From DSUN01 sp035527715 (lineage in GTDB: Bacteria > Planctomycetota > PUPC01 > DSUN01), in the NCBI GenBank assembly GCA_035527715.1, contig DATKZY010000114.1, positions 1 to 18,862 of the forward strand: 18,862 nt of DNA. The letters are read 5' to 3'. The translations under genes were made by a program, and so were the position numbers. Under the pieces are notes generated by a model. That model was given only the letters and a program-made list of their open reading frames with translations, was not told the origin of the DNA and searched no databases. Shown piece by piece: positions 1 through 7,949 of this stretch (its first letter is position 1; each line of letters opens with the position of its first letter).

Positions 1-80
1 GGGCTCAGCCCCCGAAGCGGGGCGGCGGAAGCCCTTTGGCCATCCCATCGTTCCGCCGCCCCGCTTCGGGGGCTGGGCCC
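1..80. repeat. 30-bp inverted repeat (large hairpin)
   Basis: Positions 1-30 and 51-80 are reverse complements at 29 of 30 positions, and the one mismatch would be a G-U pair in RNA. The loop is 20 nt. The inner stem contains GCCCCCGAAGCGGGGC-type GC blocks. It could be the distal terminator of a gene left of the window or a dispersed palindromic repeat. No T-run follows directly, so I favour a repeat. Confidence 0.75.
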
Positions 81-95
81 TCTTGCGCCTACCAT

Positions 96-130
96 CCCAC
101 GGCTCCCAAAGCATCGCCGTGGGCTTTATT
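96..130 (+). terminator. Possible rho-independent terminator
   Basis: CCCACGGC (96-103) pairs with GCCGTGGG (116-123) across a 12-nt loop, followed by CTTTATT. The stem is good but the T-tract is short. It would end transcription entering from the left edge, before the promoter at 214-242. Confidence 0.4.
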
Positions 131-213
131 CCTCCGCCTCCATCGGAGGCTCAGAACGCGGCCACCTGTCTCGAAGGAGATTACACGCACCCGGCGCCGG
201 GCAGCGTCCGCCC

Positions 214-242
214 TTGACCTGCACGCCGCACACTCCTATACT
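214..242 (+). promoter_or_regulatory. Sigma70-type promoter of the TIR-like gene
   Basis: TTGACC (214-219), a 17-nt spacer, then TATACT (237-242). Both boxes are close to consensus with ideal spacing. The predicted start of transcription is near 249, giving a leader of about 80 nt before the ATG at 329. The rest of 81-328 shows no credible gene. Confidence 0.6.
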
Positions 243-328
243 CTGTGGCGATGGGTGGCCGCATGGGCGCAAGGGCACAGGCGCGGGTGACCGCTTCGGG
301 CCATTGATCCGGACAGGAGGAACCTGGC

Positions 329-1486
329 ATGGGCAGCACGGACCTCGACAACATCTACGACCTCGTCGGGAGCCGGCGGTTCTGCTTCGTCATCACGCCC
401 TACGAATGCTCGGAGATCGATCTCCTCTACTATCGTCTCAAGGGGGTGATCGAGGGCACCACGGGGCTGCGCTGCATTCGCGCCGATGATGTGCCGGGCA
501 CAGGCGAGACGCTCCTCATGAAGATGCACGCGCTGATCGAGCGGGCCGAGCTGATCGTCGTGGAGATCTCGAAGCCGAGCCCAAACGTCTGCTACGAGGT
601 CGGCTACGCCAGGGCCTTGCACAAGGTCATCCTGGTCATCTGCAAGAAGGAAACCCAGGTCCCGACCGACCTTCAGGGCCTCGAACGCCTCGAGTACAAG
701 GACTATGAGCGTGGGGAGTTGGACCGGTTCGAGGCCGCTCTGTCGAAGCGCCTGGTGCTCCTGATTGATTCGGACCTCCTGGTGCTTCGGATGATGCTCG
801 TCGCGCCCAAGGGCAGCCCCTCCTTCATCCTCAGCAGCCCCCGGTGGCGCTCGATCTCGAACGAGCGGCCCCCCGGCACGCAGCCCGAGGAACGCACGTT
901 CGGGGACTACCTCGGGGTGGTGGGCATCCTGTATGCCCTGGGCGCGTTGCTGGGCAAGGACAGGCTTCCCGAGCTCCTCGGCGCCCAGCATGTCGTGCCT
1001 GGGCTCTTCGAGCACGACGCCAATTTCTACCTGATCGGCTCGTCGCGCTCCAACAGCGTCACCGCCGAGGCCATGGCCGCTCTCCAGAAGGATGCCCAGA
1101 GGCCCTGGCAGTTCATCCCCGACGAGGAGCAAGGCAAGACCCGCCTCGTGGGATGGACCCTGGACGGCCGGTGGGAGTGGACTGGGGATCACCACGACCC
1201 GCGGCCGCGAGAGGACTACGGGCTCGTGCTCCGGGGGCCTCATCCCCTTCACGACGGAAGACATGTCCTGGTCATGGCCGGCGCGCGCTCGATCGGTACC
1301 GGGGCCGCCTGCCTTGCCGCCACCAGGCCGGAACTCATCAAGAAGATCAACAACCACCGCCGGAATGTGGACCTGGACGACAAGAGCAGGACGATCTGGG
1401 CCCTGGTCCGTGGCACGCCCGACCGCCGCGATGGGCACATCTATGAGAAGAATGTTTCGGTCGAGGACGTCGGCGTGGTGACGTGA
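329..1486 (+). CDS. Two-domain protein with N-terminal TIR/nucleoside deoxyribosyltransferase-like domain
   Basis: This is a 385-aa cytosolic protein with no signal peptide or membrane segment. The ATG has a strong Shine-Dalgarno, AGGAGG at 315-320, eight bases upstream. Residues 16-110 follow the pattern of TIR-like and nucleoside 2-deoxyribosyltransferase-like folds: a hydrophobic first strand (FCFVITPY), RADDVPGTGE, then AELIVVEIS and NVCYEVGYARALHK. Glu90 of YEVG is in the usual catalytic position. Residues about 193-385 form a second domain with NFYLIGSSRSNSVT, DYGLVLRGPHP and VLVMAGARSIGTGAA, which look like nucleotide- or sugar-binding loops; I cannot name the family. TIR-like domains of this type often cleave NAD or bind nucleotides in conflict systems. 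A defence role is inference only, because the gene stands alone behind its own promoter. An ordinary nucleoside-processing enzyme is the alternative. Confidence 0.75.
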   Translation: MGSTDLDNIYDLVGSRRFCFVITPYECSEIDLLYYRLKGVIEGTTGLRCIRADDVPGTGETLLMKMHALIERAELIVVEISKPSPNVCYEVGYARALHKVILVICKKETQVPTDLQGLERLEYKDYERGELDRFEAALSKRLVLLIDSDLLVLRMMLVAPKGSPSFILSSPRWRSISNERPPGTQPEERTFGDYLGVVGILYALGALLGKDRLPELLGAQHVVPGLFEHDANFYLIGSSRSNSVTAEAMAALQKDAQRPWQFIPDEEQGKTRLVGWTLDGRWEWTGDHHDPRPREDYGLVLRGPHPLHDGRHVLVMAGARSIGTGAACLAATRPELIKKINNHRRNVDLDDKSRTIWALVRGTPDRRDGHIYEKNVSVEDVGVVT

Positions 1487-1572
1487 GGGCCAGGCATGCG
1501 CTGGGAGATGCGCCGAGGCGCGCGCCCTTCGCGTCCACGGCCAGAGGAGCGCCCCGCCGGAGGACCACCCGA

Positions 1573-2667
1573 ATGCCGCAAGCTCAACCACCCAGGGCGA
1601 CGCGCGGCCAGGACGAGCGCATCGTCATCGAGACCGACTGCCTCGCCGCCGAGGTGTGGCCCAACGGCTACGTGAGCGGCGTGAAGGCCAACACGCTCGT
1701 GGACAAGAAGTCCAGCGCCCGCGACGCGAGCTTCGGCCTCGACATCATTGACTTCCTGATGGGGCCGGGCACCGAGGGTGGCGTGGCCTACGAGTTCAAC
1801 AACCTCTATCACGGCAAGATCGCCAAGCACTACCTCGAGCTGCCCCAGGTCTGCACCCAGGCCAAACACGTCGAGAGCGACTTCGTCGTGGGCGGCGACT
1901 TCGTGGTCGTGCGCCAGTGGTGGCGCTGGAGAAAGGCCGCGCCCGGCTACAAGCCCGGCTCGCTGTGGGAGCAGACGCTCGTCTTCCCGATGGGCCGCCG
2001 ATACTTCATCTCCTGCGACCGCGTGGAGAGCGTGAACGACTTCAAGGACGTCTTCCTCCGCACCGACCTCCCCGGCCACCTCCAGCACAAGCGGGGCGAC
2101 AACTTCGAGGAGGTCTACCTCAGCTACGAGGGGCGGATTCCCGCCTCGGACTTCCTTGAGGATTTCCCCCCCGACGGGCGGCACCTCTACCAGCGGGGCA
2201 CCCATCCGCTGCCGAGCCGCATGATCCGCGCGCGGAAGATCAAGGGCGAGGGCAAGCCCTGGCTCGCCGGCATCACCCTCGACCCGGCCATTGTCTGCGA
2301 AGCCTGGTGCCATCAGCGCGGCTACATCTGCTTCATTCAGGAGATTGGCCGCCTGCCGATGAAGCCCGGCGACAGCTTCGCCGCCGCCTATCTGATCGGC
2401 TACTTCGATTCCATCGAGGAGATGGAACGCGAGGCCGACCGCTACCGCGGCCTCACCTCGCTCGCCGCCACGAAAGACTACTGGCTGCTCAGCGAGGGCG
2501 TGATTCTGCGGGACGGCGACGGCCGCTTCCGCATTGCCCCTCAAGGCCAATGGCCCGCCCCGAGCCCCTGGCGCCTGGTGGCGCACGGGAAGGGCGAGGC
2601 CGAAATCAATGGCCGCCGGCTCAAGATTGACGGCGAGCAGACCTTCGAGGTGCCCTGGGCGAAATGA
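1573..2667 (+). CDS. Conserved-looking protein of unknown function, coupled to sialidase
   Basis: This is a 364-aa protein. I chose the ATG at 1573 because GGAGG at 1559-1563 lies nine bases upstream; the frame stays open further 5' but that part is Arg/Ala-rich and looks non-coding. No signal peptide is visible. The protein is rich in aromatic beta-strand patterns (RQWWRWRK, WEQTLVFPMGRRYF, FEEVYLSYEG) with a conspicuous WCHQRGY motif near residue 240, then an acidic helix (FDSIEEMEREADRY). The pattern suggests an all-beta, possibly galactose-mutarotase-like sandwich, but that is a guess and no family is claimed. Its stop overlaps the ATG of the following sialidase gene (ATGA at 2664-2667), so the two are probably translationally coupled. 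A role in sugar or glycan handling is inferred from that coupling alone. Confidence 0.8.
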   Translation: MPQAQPPRATRGQDERIVIETDCLAAEVWPNGYVSGVKANTLVDKKSSARDASFGLDIIDFLMGPGTEGGVAYEFNNLYHGKIAKHYLELPQVCTQAKHVESDFVVGGDFVVVRQWWRWRKAAPGYKPGSLWEQTLVFPMGRRYFISCDRVESVNDFKDVFLRTDLPGHLQHKRGDNFEEVYLSYEGRIPASDFLEDFPPDGRHLYQRGTHPLPSRMIRARKIKGEGKPWLAGITLDPAIVCEAWCHQRGYICFIQEIGRLPMKPGDSFAAAYLIGYFDSIEEMEREADRYRGLTSLAATKDYWLLSEGVILRDGDGRFRIAPQGQWPAPSPWRLVAHGKGEAEINGRRLKIDGEQTFEVPWAK

Positions 2668-3842
2668 GCGAGCGGATCGCCTTGACATCCCTCCTGCTCG
2701 CTGCCGCACTCCTGGCCGGCGCGGAGGCCGCCCAGCCGGCGAAGTCAGGGGAACGGCCCGTGTCGACTCAGCCCAAGGCCTACACCATCCCTACTGTTGA
2801 CCTGGCCGCCGAGAAGCACCGACAGGTGGTTGTAGACCGCGAGAAGGGCCAGTACCTCGGCCACCCGACCACCGTGCTCCTCGAAGACCGCAAGACGATG
2901 ATCGCCGTTTACCCGAAGGGGCACGGCCGTGGGGCCATCGTGATGAAGCGCAGCGCCGACGCCGGCCTCACCTGGAGCGAACGCCTCCCCACGCCGGCGA
3001 ACTGGGCCAGCTCGCTCGAAGTGCCCACCCTCTGCCGCTCCGTTGACCGGAAGGGCGTCAAGCGCCTCATTATGTTTTCCGGCCTCTACCCGATCCGCAT
3101 GGCTCGCTCGGAGGACGACGGGGCAACGTGGACGCCGCTCGAGCCCATCGGCGACTTCGGCGGCATCGTGGCCATGGCCTCGTGCGTCCGCCTGAAGGAC
3201 GGTCGCTACATGGCGATGTTCCACGACGACGGCCGCTTCCTCAAAAAGGGCGGCAAGCGCACGAGTCGCTTCGTTGTCTACAAGACGCTCTCGGCCGACG
3301 GCGGGCTGACGTGGAGCGCGCCCGAGGCGGTCACCGAGCATCCCGCCGCCCACCTGTGCGAGCCGGGGGTCGTCCGCTCGCCCGACGGCAGGCAGCTCGC
3401 CGCGCTCCTGCGCGAGAACAGCCGCCAGTTCAACTCCTTCGTCATCTTCAGCGACGACGAGGGGGCGACCTGGGCCGAGCCGCGCGAGCTCCCCGCCGCA
3501 CTCACCGGCGACCGCCACCAGGGCCGCTACGCCCCCGACGGCCGCCTCTTCCTCTCCTTCCGCGACACCACTCGCGAAAGCCCCACGAAGGGCGACTGGG
3601 TCGGATGGGTCGGCACCTATGACGACATCGCCCAGGGGCGCGAGGGGCAGTACCGCGTGCGACTGATGGACAACCATAAGGGCGCCGACTGCGCGTATCC
3701 CGCCGTCGAGCGCCTGCCCGACGGCACGTTCGTCTGCACGACCTATGGCCACTGGACGCCTGGCGAGGCGCCCTGGATCGCCGGCGTCCGCTTCAAACTT
3801 GAGGAACTCGACCGGAAGGCGGTCGAGACCAGGAAGAAGTAA
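2664..3842 (+). CDS. Secreted sialidase-like (BNR/Asp-box) protein
   Basis: The 392-aa protein opens with a signal peptide (hydrophobic LTSLLLAAALLAGAEA, cleavage likely near residue 22). Four Asp-boxes of the form SxDxGxTW lie at residues 97-104, 149-156, 210-217 and 263-270, spaced as in a six-bladed sialidase/neuraminidase propeller. LLREN (Arg250) and SFRDT (Arg300) are candidates for the substrate-carboxylate arginines, and CEPG holds a possible glutamate. The family includes exo-alpha-sialidases that release terminal sialic acids, but many planctomycete members are only sialidase-like, so the true substrate is open. It starts inside the stop of the preceding gene. The location is inferred to be periplasmic or extracellular. 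Confidence 0.88.
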   Translation: MSERIALTSLLLAAALLAGAEAAQPAKSGERPVSTQPKAYTIPTVDLAAEKHRQVVVDREKGQYLGHPTTVLLEDRKTMIAVYPKGHGRGAIVMKRSADAGLTWSERLPTPANWASSLEVPTLCRSVDRKGVKRLIMFSGLYPIRMARSEDDGATWTPLEPIGDFGGIVAMASCVRLKDGRYMAMFHDDGRFLKKGGKRTSRFVVYKTLSADGGLTWSAPEAVTEHPAAHLCEPGVVRSPDGRQLAALLRENSRQFNSFVIFSDDEGATWAEPRELPAALTGDRHQGRYAPDGRLFLSFRDTTRESPTKGDWVGWVGTYDDIAQGREGQYRVRLMDNHKGADCAYPAVERLPDGTFVCTTYGHWTPGEAPWIAGVRFKLEELDRKAVETRKK

Positions 3843-3882
3843 CCCCCGCCCCCATAGGGGCTAACCGCAAAGGGACACCAGG

Positions 3883-4452
3883 ATGGCCAAAGTGCTGCTG
3901 AAGAGCGTGTTCCGCCCCGTGTATCCCACGCCCGCGGCGCTCGTGACGAGCGTGGCCGAGGACGGGACGCCGAACATCATCGTGCTGGGCGAGTGCTTCA
4001 ACATCTCGATCAGCAAGCCCGTCGTCGTGGGCCTGGCCATCGTGCCCTCGCGCTACTCCTACAAGCTCATCCAGGAGTCGGGCGAGTTCGCCGTCAACTT
4101 CCCCACCGCCGACCTCGTCGAGGTGGTGGACCGCGTGGGCTGCGTGACCGGGCGCAAGGTGGGCGACAAGTTCGCCTACGTCGGCCTCACCCCGTTCCCC
4201 GCCACGAAGATCAAGGCCCCGCTCATCGTCGAGTGCCCCGTCAACCTCGAGTGCAAGCTCATTGACATCATTCCCGCGGGCGACCACGACCTCTTCCGCG
4301 GCGAGGTGGTGGCGCAGCACGTGGACGAGAAGTGCCTCGACGCCGAGGGCAACATCGCCATCACCAGCCTCAACCCCCTCTGCTACATCCTGGGCCAGTA
4401 CTGGAGCACGGGCAAGCACCTCGGCTACCACGGCTTCACGAGGGGGAAGTGA
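3883..4452 (+). CDS. Flavin reductase-like (flavoredoxin) FMN-binding protein
   Basis: The 189-aa protein matches the split-barrel flavin reductase/flavoredoxin family in length and pattern. The opening PTPAALVTSVAEDGTPNIIVLGECFNIS is the strand-turn that holds the FMN phosphate. VVVGLAIVPSRYSYKLIQESGEFAVNFP is the typical second block, followed by a GEVVAQHVDEKCLD strand. Family members bind FMN and pass electrons from NAD(P)H or ferredoxin to partners; the partner here is unknown. It lies 40 bp after the sialidase gene on the same strand and may be co-transcribed. The ribosome site is weak (AAGGGACACCAGG before the ATG). No truncation or odd residues were seen. Confidence 0.85.
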   Translation: MAKVLLKSVFRPVYPTPAALVTSVAEDGTPNIIVLGECFNISISKPVVVGLAIVPSRYSYKLIQESGEFAVNFPTADLVEVVDRVGCVTGRKVGDKFAYVGLTPFPATKIKAPLIVECPVNLECKLIDIIPAGDHDLFRGEVVAQHVDEKCLDAEGNIAITSLNPLCYILGQYWSTGKHLGYHGFTRGK

Positions 4453-4522
4453 CGCGTCGGGCCCATGCCCCGACCCCTGCATCGGCCTGACGATGCGCCG
4501 CGGTCGGCTCGACCGTCCGAAC

Positions 4523-5395
4523 TCACTGTGCCTCGCGCGCATACACGCGCACGTAGTCAATCTCGAAATCCCGTGGATACGGCATGTCCGGGTCCGTGGG
4601 GCCGACCCATCCGGGCACCGCGCCCTGATACAGCCCCAGCAGGATGAACATCTTCCCCTGCGGCGTCTCTCCCCTGTACGTTCGGACCGGACGCCCATCC
4701 AGATACCAGACCAGCTCGCCCTCCTTCCACTCCAGCGCCCAAACGTGGAACTCCTCCGACGGGTCGAAATCCATCCTGTACTGGTACGCACCGTTTGTGG
4801 TGAAGTGAACGTTGAAATCAATGACCTTCGCCGCCACGTTCTTCCCGAGCTGCTCGAAGATATCAATCTCCACCACGCCCTCGCCCACGCGGCGGCGCCG
4901 TCCGTCCTCGGCGTACTCCTGCTTCGTGGGGTCGGTCTGCAACAGCCAGAACGCGCTGTGCAGCCCCGAGCCTTTGGGCATCCGGCAGCGGATCTCGAAC
5001 CAGCCGTACTTCTGCGCAAACTTGTCCATCACCTGGAACTCCCGGGTCGTCGCGCCGAAGCGATGGTCTGAGGTCTGCACCGAGGTGACGCACCGGGTGC
5101 TCTTGTTGGGACGCGCAGGCAGGGTCTCGGAGATCCGCAGCTTGAGCATCCCGTTCTCCAACACCCAATTCGCGTTGTGGTCGTGCCAGCGGCTGGCGTG
5201 GCCGATCCGCTTGAAGTACTCCTTGCGCCCCGAACGGTACGCGGCGTACCAGTACATGTCGTTCAGGGTCGCCCCGTCGAACTCGTCGCGGAAGGTCAGT
5301 CGCCAGCCGGGCTTGGCGATCGAGCCATCCCTGTCTTCCGCACACACGCCGCACGCGGCCCATGCCGAACAGAATGCCACGATCATCTTCCTCAT
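4523..5395 (-). CDS. Secreted glycoside hydrolase family 16 protein
   Basis: This is a 290-aa protein. The start at 5395 is chosen for AAGGAG eight bases upstream (5404-5409) and a signal peptide directly after it (MRKMIVAFCSAWAACGVCA). The mature part opens with WRLTFRDEFDGATLNDMYW, the usual GH16 entry. The catalytic ExDxxE motif is EIDIFE at residues 176-181, with Glu176 as nucleophile and Glu181 as acid/base. WFEIRCRMPKGSGLHSAFWLL before it and HVWALEWKEGELVWYLDG after it are standard jelly-roll strands. GH16 enzymes cut beta-1,3/1,4-glucans or galactans such as laminarin, agar or carrageenan; this substrate cannot be read from sequence. The gene has its own promoter and converges on the flavin reductase gene. 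The 70-bp gap between them holds only a 6-bp GTCGGG/CCCGAC hairpin. Confidence 0.93.
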   Translation of the reverse strand: MRKMIVAFCSAWAACGVCAEDRDGSIAKPGWRLTFRDEFDGATLNDMYWYAAYRSGRKEYFKRIGHASRWHDHNANWVLENGMLKLRISETLPARPNKSTRCVTSVQTSDHRFGATTREFQVMDKFAQKYGWFEIRCRMPKGSGLHSAFWLLQTDPTKQEYAEDGRRRRVGEGVVEIDIFEQLGKNVAAKVIDFNVHFTTNGAYQYRMDFDPSEEFHVWALEWKEGELVWYLDGRPVRTYRGETPQGKMFILLGLYQGAVPGWVGPTDPDMPYPRDFEIDYVRVYAREAQ

Positions 5396-5468
5396 CGCGC
5401 TCTCTCCTTCACGGCGAGCATCCTTTGGAGAGCGATTGGCTTGCGGACAGTTGTTGGGTCGTGGTGTC

Positions 5469-5497
5469 ATGCTAGCCCCGGGGCGCACCTGTGTCAA
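5469..5497 (-). promoter_or_regulatory. Promoter of the GH16 gene
   Basis: On the minus strand TTGACA (5497-5492), a 17-nt spacer and TAGCAT (5474-5469) form a sigma70-type promoter with a perfect -35 box. Transcription would start near 5462, leaving a leader of about 66 nt before the ATG at 5395. Confidence 0.55.
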
Positions 5498-5550
5498 GAC
5501 GGCTGCCTGGCGTCGAGGTCACGCACGCCGAGCACCATCAGGAGGCGGCT

Positions 5551-6639
5551 TCATTCGGGCTGGTCGGCCTTGCGGACGAAGTGTTTGCCGGGGAGCTGGG
5601 TGACGAGGCGCTTTAGCTCGAGGAGCATGAGGGTGCTGGCGACCTGCTGGGCGGGGAGGCCGCTGGCGTCGGCGATGGCGTCTATGTGGGTCGGGTCGTC
5701 GCCAATGGCCTTGTAGACGGCGAGCTGCTCGGCGGCGAGGGGGAGGGCTTCCTCCTGTGGCTTGGACCGCGGCGGGGCGAGGGCGCGGGCGACGTCGCCC
5801 AGCTCTTCGAGGATGTCGCCGCTGGTCTCGACGAGTTTGGCGCCCTGCTTGATGAGGAGGTGGCAGCCGCGGCTGCGCTTGTCGGTGACGCGGCCGGGGA
5901 GGGCGAAGACCTCGCGGCCCTGGGCGAGCGCCCAGTCGGCGGTGATGAGCGCGCCGCTCTTGAAGGCGGCCTCGACGACGAGGACGCCGAGGGCGAGTCC
6001 GCTCACGATGCGGTTGCGCTTGGGGAAGTAGAAGTCCCTGGGCTTCGTGTGGAGGGGGAAGTCGCTCACGACGGCGCCGTGGGCGACGATTTCGTCGGCC
6101 AAGGCAGCGTTCTCGGCGGGATAGAGCTTTGCGATGCCGCCGCCGAGGACGGCGAGGGTGCGGCCTCCGGCGTCGAGGGCGGCGCGGTGGGCGGCGGTGT
6201 CAATGCCCTGGGCGAGGCCGCTGACGATGGTCATCCCCCGCGCGGCCAGCTCCGAGGCCAGGCGGCCGGCCTGGGTGGTGCCGTAGTGGGTGGGGAAGCG
6301 GGAGCCGACGACGGCCAGCGCCACCGCGTCGGCAGGCTCGATGGCGCCCTGGACGTAGAGGACGAGCGGCGCGTCGGGGATGCGGCGCAGGAGGGCGGGA
6401 TAGGCCGGGGAGTTGAAGGGGAGGATGGCGACGGAGCGTTCTTCGGCCTGGCGCAGCTCCTCGTCGGCGTCGCCCCCGCGGAGGAGACGAGGGATGTCGG
6501 CGGCGAGCTTGGAGCCGACGTGTGCCGCGCGCTCGATGTCGCCGGCCGATGCCTTTCGGAGGGCCTCGTGGCCGCCGAGAGCGGCGGCGAGGCGCTCGTA
6601 GTCCTCGACGCTCAGGCGCAGGGTCATGTTCAGCGCCAC
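5551..6639 (-). CDS. dprA: DNA-processing protein DprA (Smf)
   Basis: DprA binds incoming single-stranded DNA and loads RecA during natural transformation; it acts in the cytoplasm. The Rossmann core is clear: LAVVGSR, MTIVSGLAQGIDTAAHRAAL, LAVLGGGIAKLYP, FPLHTKPRDFYFPKRNRIVSGLA, VVEAAFKSGALITADWALAQGREVFALPG. A C-terminal winged helix follows (AVYKAIGD...LLELKRLVTQLPGKHFVRK). The start is uncertain. The frame is open back to a TTG at 6729, but that stretch reads through a 7-bp tandem repeat (6667-6701) and is probably not coding. A GTG at 6639 (V/M-ALNMTLRLS, 362 aa) fits the family N-terminus best, and an ATG exists at 6627. None has a good Shine-Dalgarno. No other competence gene is in the window. 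Confidence 0.93.
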   Translation of the reverse strand: MALNMTLRLSVEDYERLAAALGGHEALRKASAGDIERAAHVGSKLAADIPRLLRGGDADEELRQAEERSVAILPFNSPAYPALLRRIPDAPLVLYVQGAIEPADAVALAVVGSRFPTHYGTTQAGRLASELAARGMTIVSGLAQGIDTAAHRAALDAGGRTLAVLGGGIAKLYPAENAALADEIVAHGAVVSDFPLHTKPRDFYFPKRNRIVSGLALGVLVVEAAFKSGALITADWALAQGREVFALPGRVTDKRSRGCHLLIKQGAKLVETSGDILEELGDVARALAPPRSKPQEEALPLAAEQLAVYKAIGDDPTHIDAIADASGLPAQQVASTLMLLELKRLVTQLPGKHFVRKADQPE

Positions 6640-6666
6640 GAGGTCGCGGAGGAGGCTGCCTTCGGT

Positions 6667-6701
6667 ATTCCGGATTCCAGATTCCAAATTCCAGATTCCA
6701 G
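6667..6701. repeat. Five tandem 7-bp units (ATTCCRR)
   Basis: Consecutive units ATTCCGG, ATTCCAG, ATTCCAA, ATTCCAG, ATTCCAG lie just upstream of the most likely dprA start. The phase is exact with no indels. A looser GAGAATC pair follows near 6730-6745. Simple heptamer arrays also occur at 15932-15945 and 16497-16524. Confidence 0.85.
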
Positions 6702-6844
6702 AAGATGCCCTCGGAACGACGCGAGTCAAGAGAATCGAGAATCAGAAGCCAGGGGCCGCTGGGGCCGCCACATGGAGCCAGAGACCCGAAGCCCGGAAAC
6801 CCTAAGAAAAGCAAAGGGTAAGAGGGTAAAAGAGCAAACCGAAA

Positions 6845-7891
6845 TCAGGGTCCTGCGGAAAGCACCAACCGGAAACCGGCAATGACGAGCCGGAGCTCGG
6901 GAAGGAGCCCCGTCCGATACGCCGAGCGGACAGCCCCCGGACACGGATAGTACTGCCACGAACCCCCGCGCAGCACGCGGTGCTCGCCGCTCGCCGGACC
7001 CGTCGGATCCGTCTGGTGCCCCTCCTTGTAATCCCCGTACCAGTCCTGGCACCACTCGGAGACGTTGCCGTGCATGTCGTGAAGGCCGAGGGCATTGGCC
7101 TTGAAGGAGCCGACGGGCGCCGTGTAGAGGAACCCGTCGTCCCAGTTGAACACGGTCAACTTGGGGAGTTTTCTCTTCGTCGTCAGGTCGGCGGCGTTGC
7201 ACCAGCCCTTCCCCTTGTCGGGGTCGTCGCCCCACTGATACCAGGTGCTGGTGCCGGCCCGGCAGGCGTACTCCCACTCCGCCTCGGTGGGTAGGCGATA
7301 GCTGGAGCCGGCTGGCTTCGCCTTGTCGGTCGCATTCAGCCAATCCACAAAGGCGTGCGCGTCGTTCCAGCTCACGCAGACCACCGGATGCTCGTCGGTC
7401 TGCTTGAACTCCGGGCCCTTCTCGGCATCGGTCTTGTAGCCCGTTGCCTCGACGAAGCGGCGGAACTGGCCGACCGTGACCTCGTGCTTGCCCATCCAGA
7501 ATGCCCTCGAGATCGACACCTTGTGGGCCGGCTTCTCATCCCTGAACCACTCCTCCCTGGCCTCTCGCCAGTTGGGAAGCGCCACGGCTATGTGCCACGT
7601 CTCCTCGGCCTCTGGCCACTTGGCGAGGACGGCCTTGATCTCGGCCTCCGTGCTCCCCATCGTGAACGTGCCTGCGGGGATGAGGACGAAGGACATCTTC
7701 ACGCCGCCCCCGAGGTCCAACACCCGCTGCTCAGGCCGCTTTCCGCCCCCGGTGGATGTGGCGTTCGTGCCTTTGGGCGGTTGCTCGCTGCTGCCGGAGC
7801 ACCCTGCGAGCGCCGCGAGCAAGGCCAACACCGCGCAACAGGCCGTCCGTCCGCCGTCCCACGCCGCCCGCCCGTGCACAAGTGCCTTCAT
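6845..7891 (-). CDS. SUMF1/FGE-fold lipoprotein
   Basis: This is a 348-aa protein. The ATG at 7891 is chosen for AGGAGG eight bases upstream. The N-terminus carries a lipoprotein signal (VLALLAALAGC, lipobox LAGC near residue 32), so it is probably membrane-anchored outside the cytoplasm. The rest is a formylglycine-generating-enzyme-like fold: FVLIPAGTFTMGS, FWMGKHEVTVGQFRRFV, PVVCVSWNDAHAFVDWLN, YRLPTEAEWEYACRAG, GLHDMHGNVSEWCQDWYGDY, RVLRGGSW and a GFRLV end. In true FGE two cysteines sit soon after GGS(Y/W). Here the segment is SWQYYPCPGAVRSAYR, with one displaced cysteine, so sulfatase activation is unlikely. Such proteins are abundant in planctomycetes with mostly unknown roles. Its promoter and a 5' hairpin lie just upstream. 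Confidence 0.9.
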   Translation of the reverse strand: MKALVHGRAAWDGGRTACCAVLALLAALAGCSGSSEQPPKGTNATSTGGGKRPEQRVLDLGGGVKMSFVLIPAGTFTMGSTEAEIKAVLAKWPEAEETWHIAVALPNWREAREEWFRDEKPAHKVSISRAFWMGKHEVTVGQFRRFVEATGYKTDAEKGPEFKQTDEHPVVCVSWNDAHAFVDWLNATDKAKPAGSSYRLPTEAEWEYACRAGTSTWYQWGDDPDKGKGWCNAADLTTKRKLPKLTVFNWDDGFLYTAPVGSFKANALGLHDMHGNVSEWCQDWYGDYKEGHQTDPTGPASGEHRVLRGGSWQYYPCPGAVRSAYRTGLLPELRLVIAGFRLVLSAGP

Positions 7892-7910
7892 GTCCGCATC
7901 CTCCTTCCTG

Positions 7911-7943
7911 AACCTCCCGCGGGTTCCAAACCCGCGGGAGGTT
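7911..7943. repeat. Perfect 15-bp inverted repeat in the SUMF1 gene leader
   Basis: AACCTCCCGCGGGTT (7911-7925), a 3-nt spacer, then its exact complement (7929-7943). The arms themselves contain CCCGCGGG. It lies between the putative promoter (7950-7979) and the Shine-Dalgarno of the SUMF1-fold gene, so it would form a hairpin at the very 5' end of that transcript. Confidence 0.9.
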
Positions 7944-7949
7944 ACGCAC

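Noticed and set aside
1483..1572. A 30-codon N-terminal extension of the gene at 1573
   Set aside because: The extension is Arg/Ala/Pro-rich, its start overlaps the stop of the previous gene, and the internal ATG has the good Shine-Dalgarno.
236..2709. Long minus-strand open frames at 236-1591 and 1441-2709
   Set aside because: They mirror the plus-strand genes, which have ribosome sites, a promoter and coherent folds; the mirrored products are compositionally biased.
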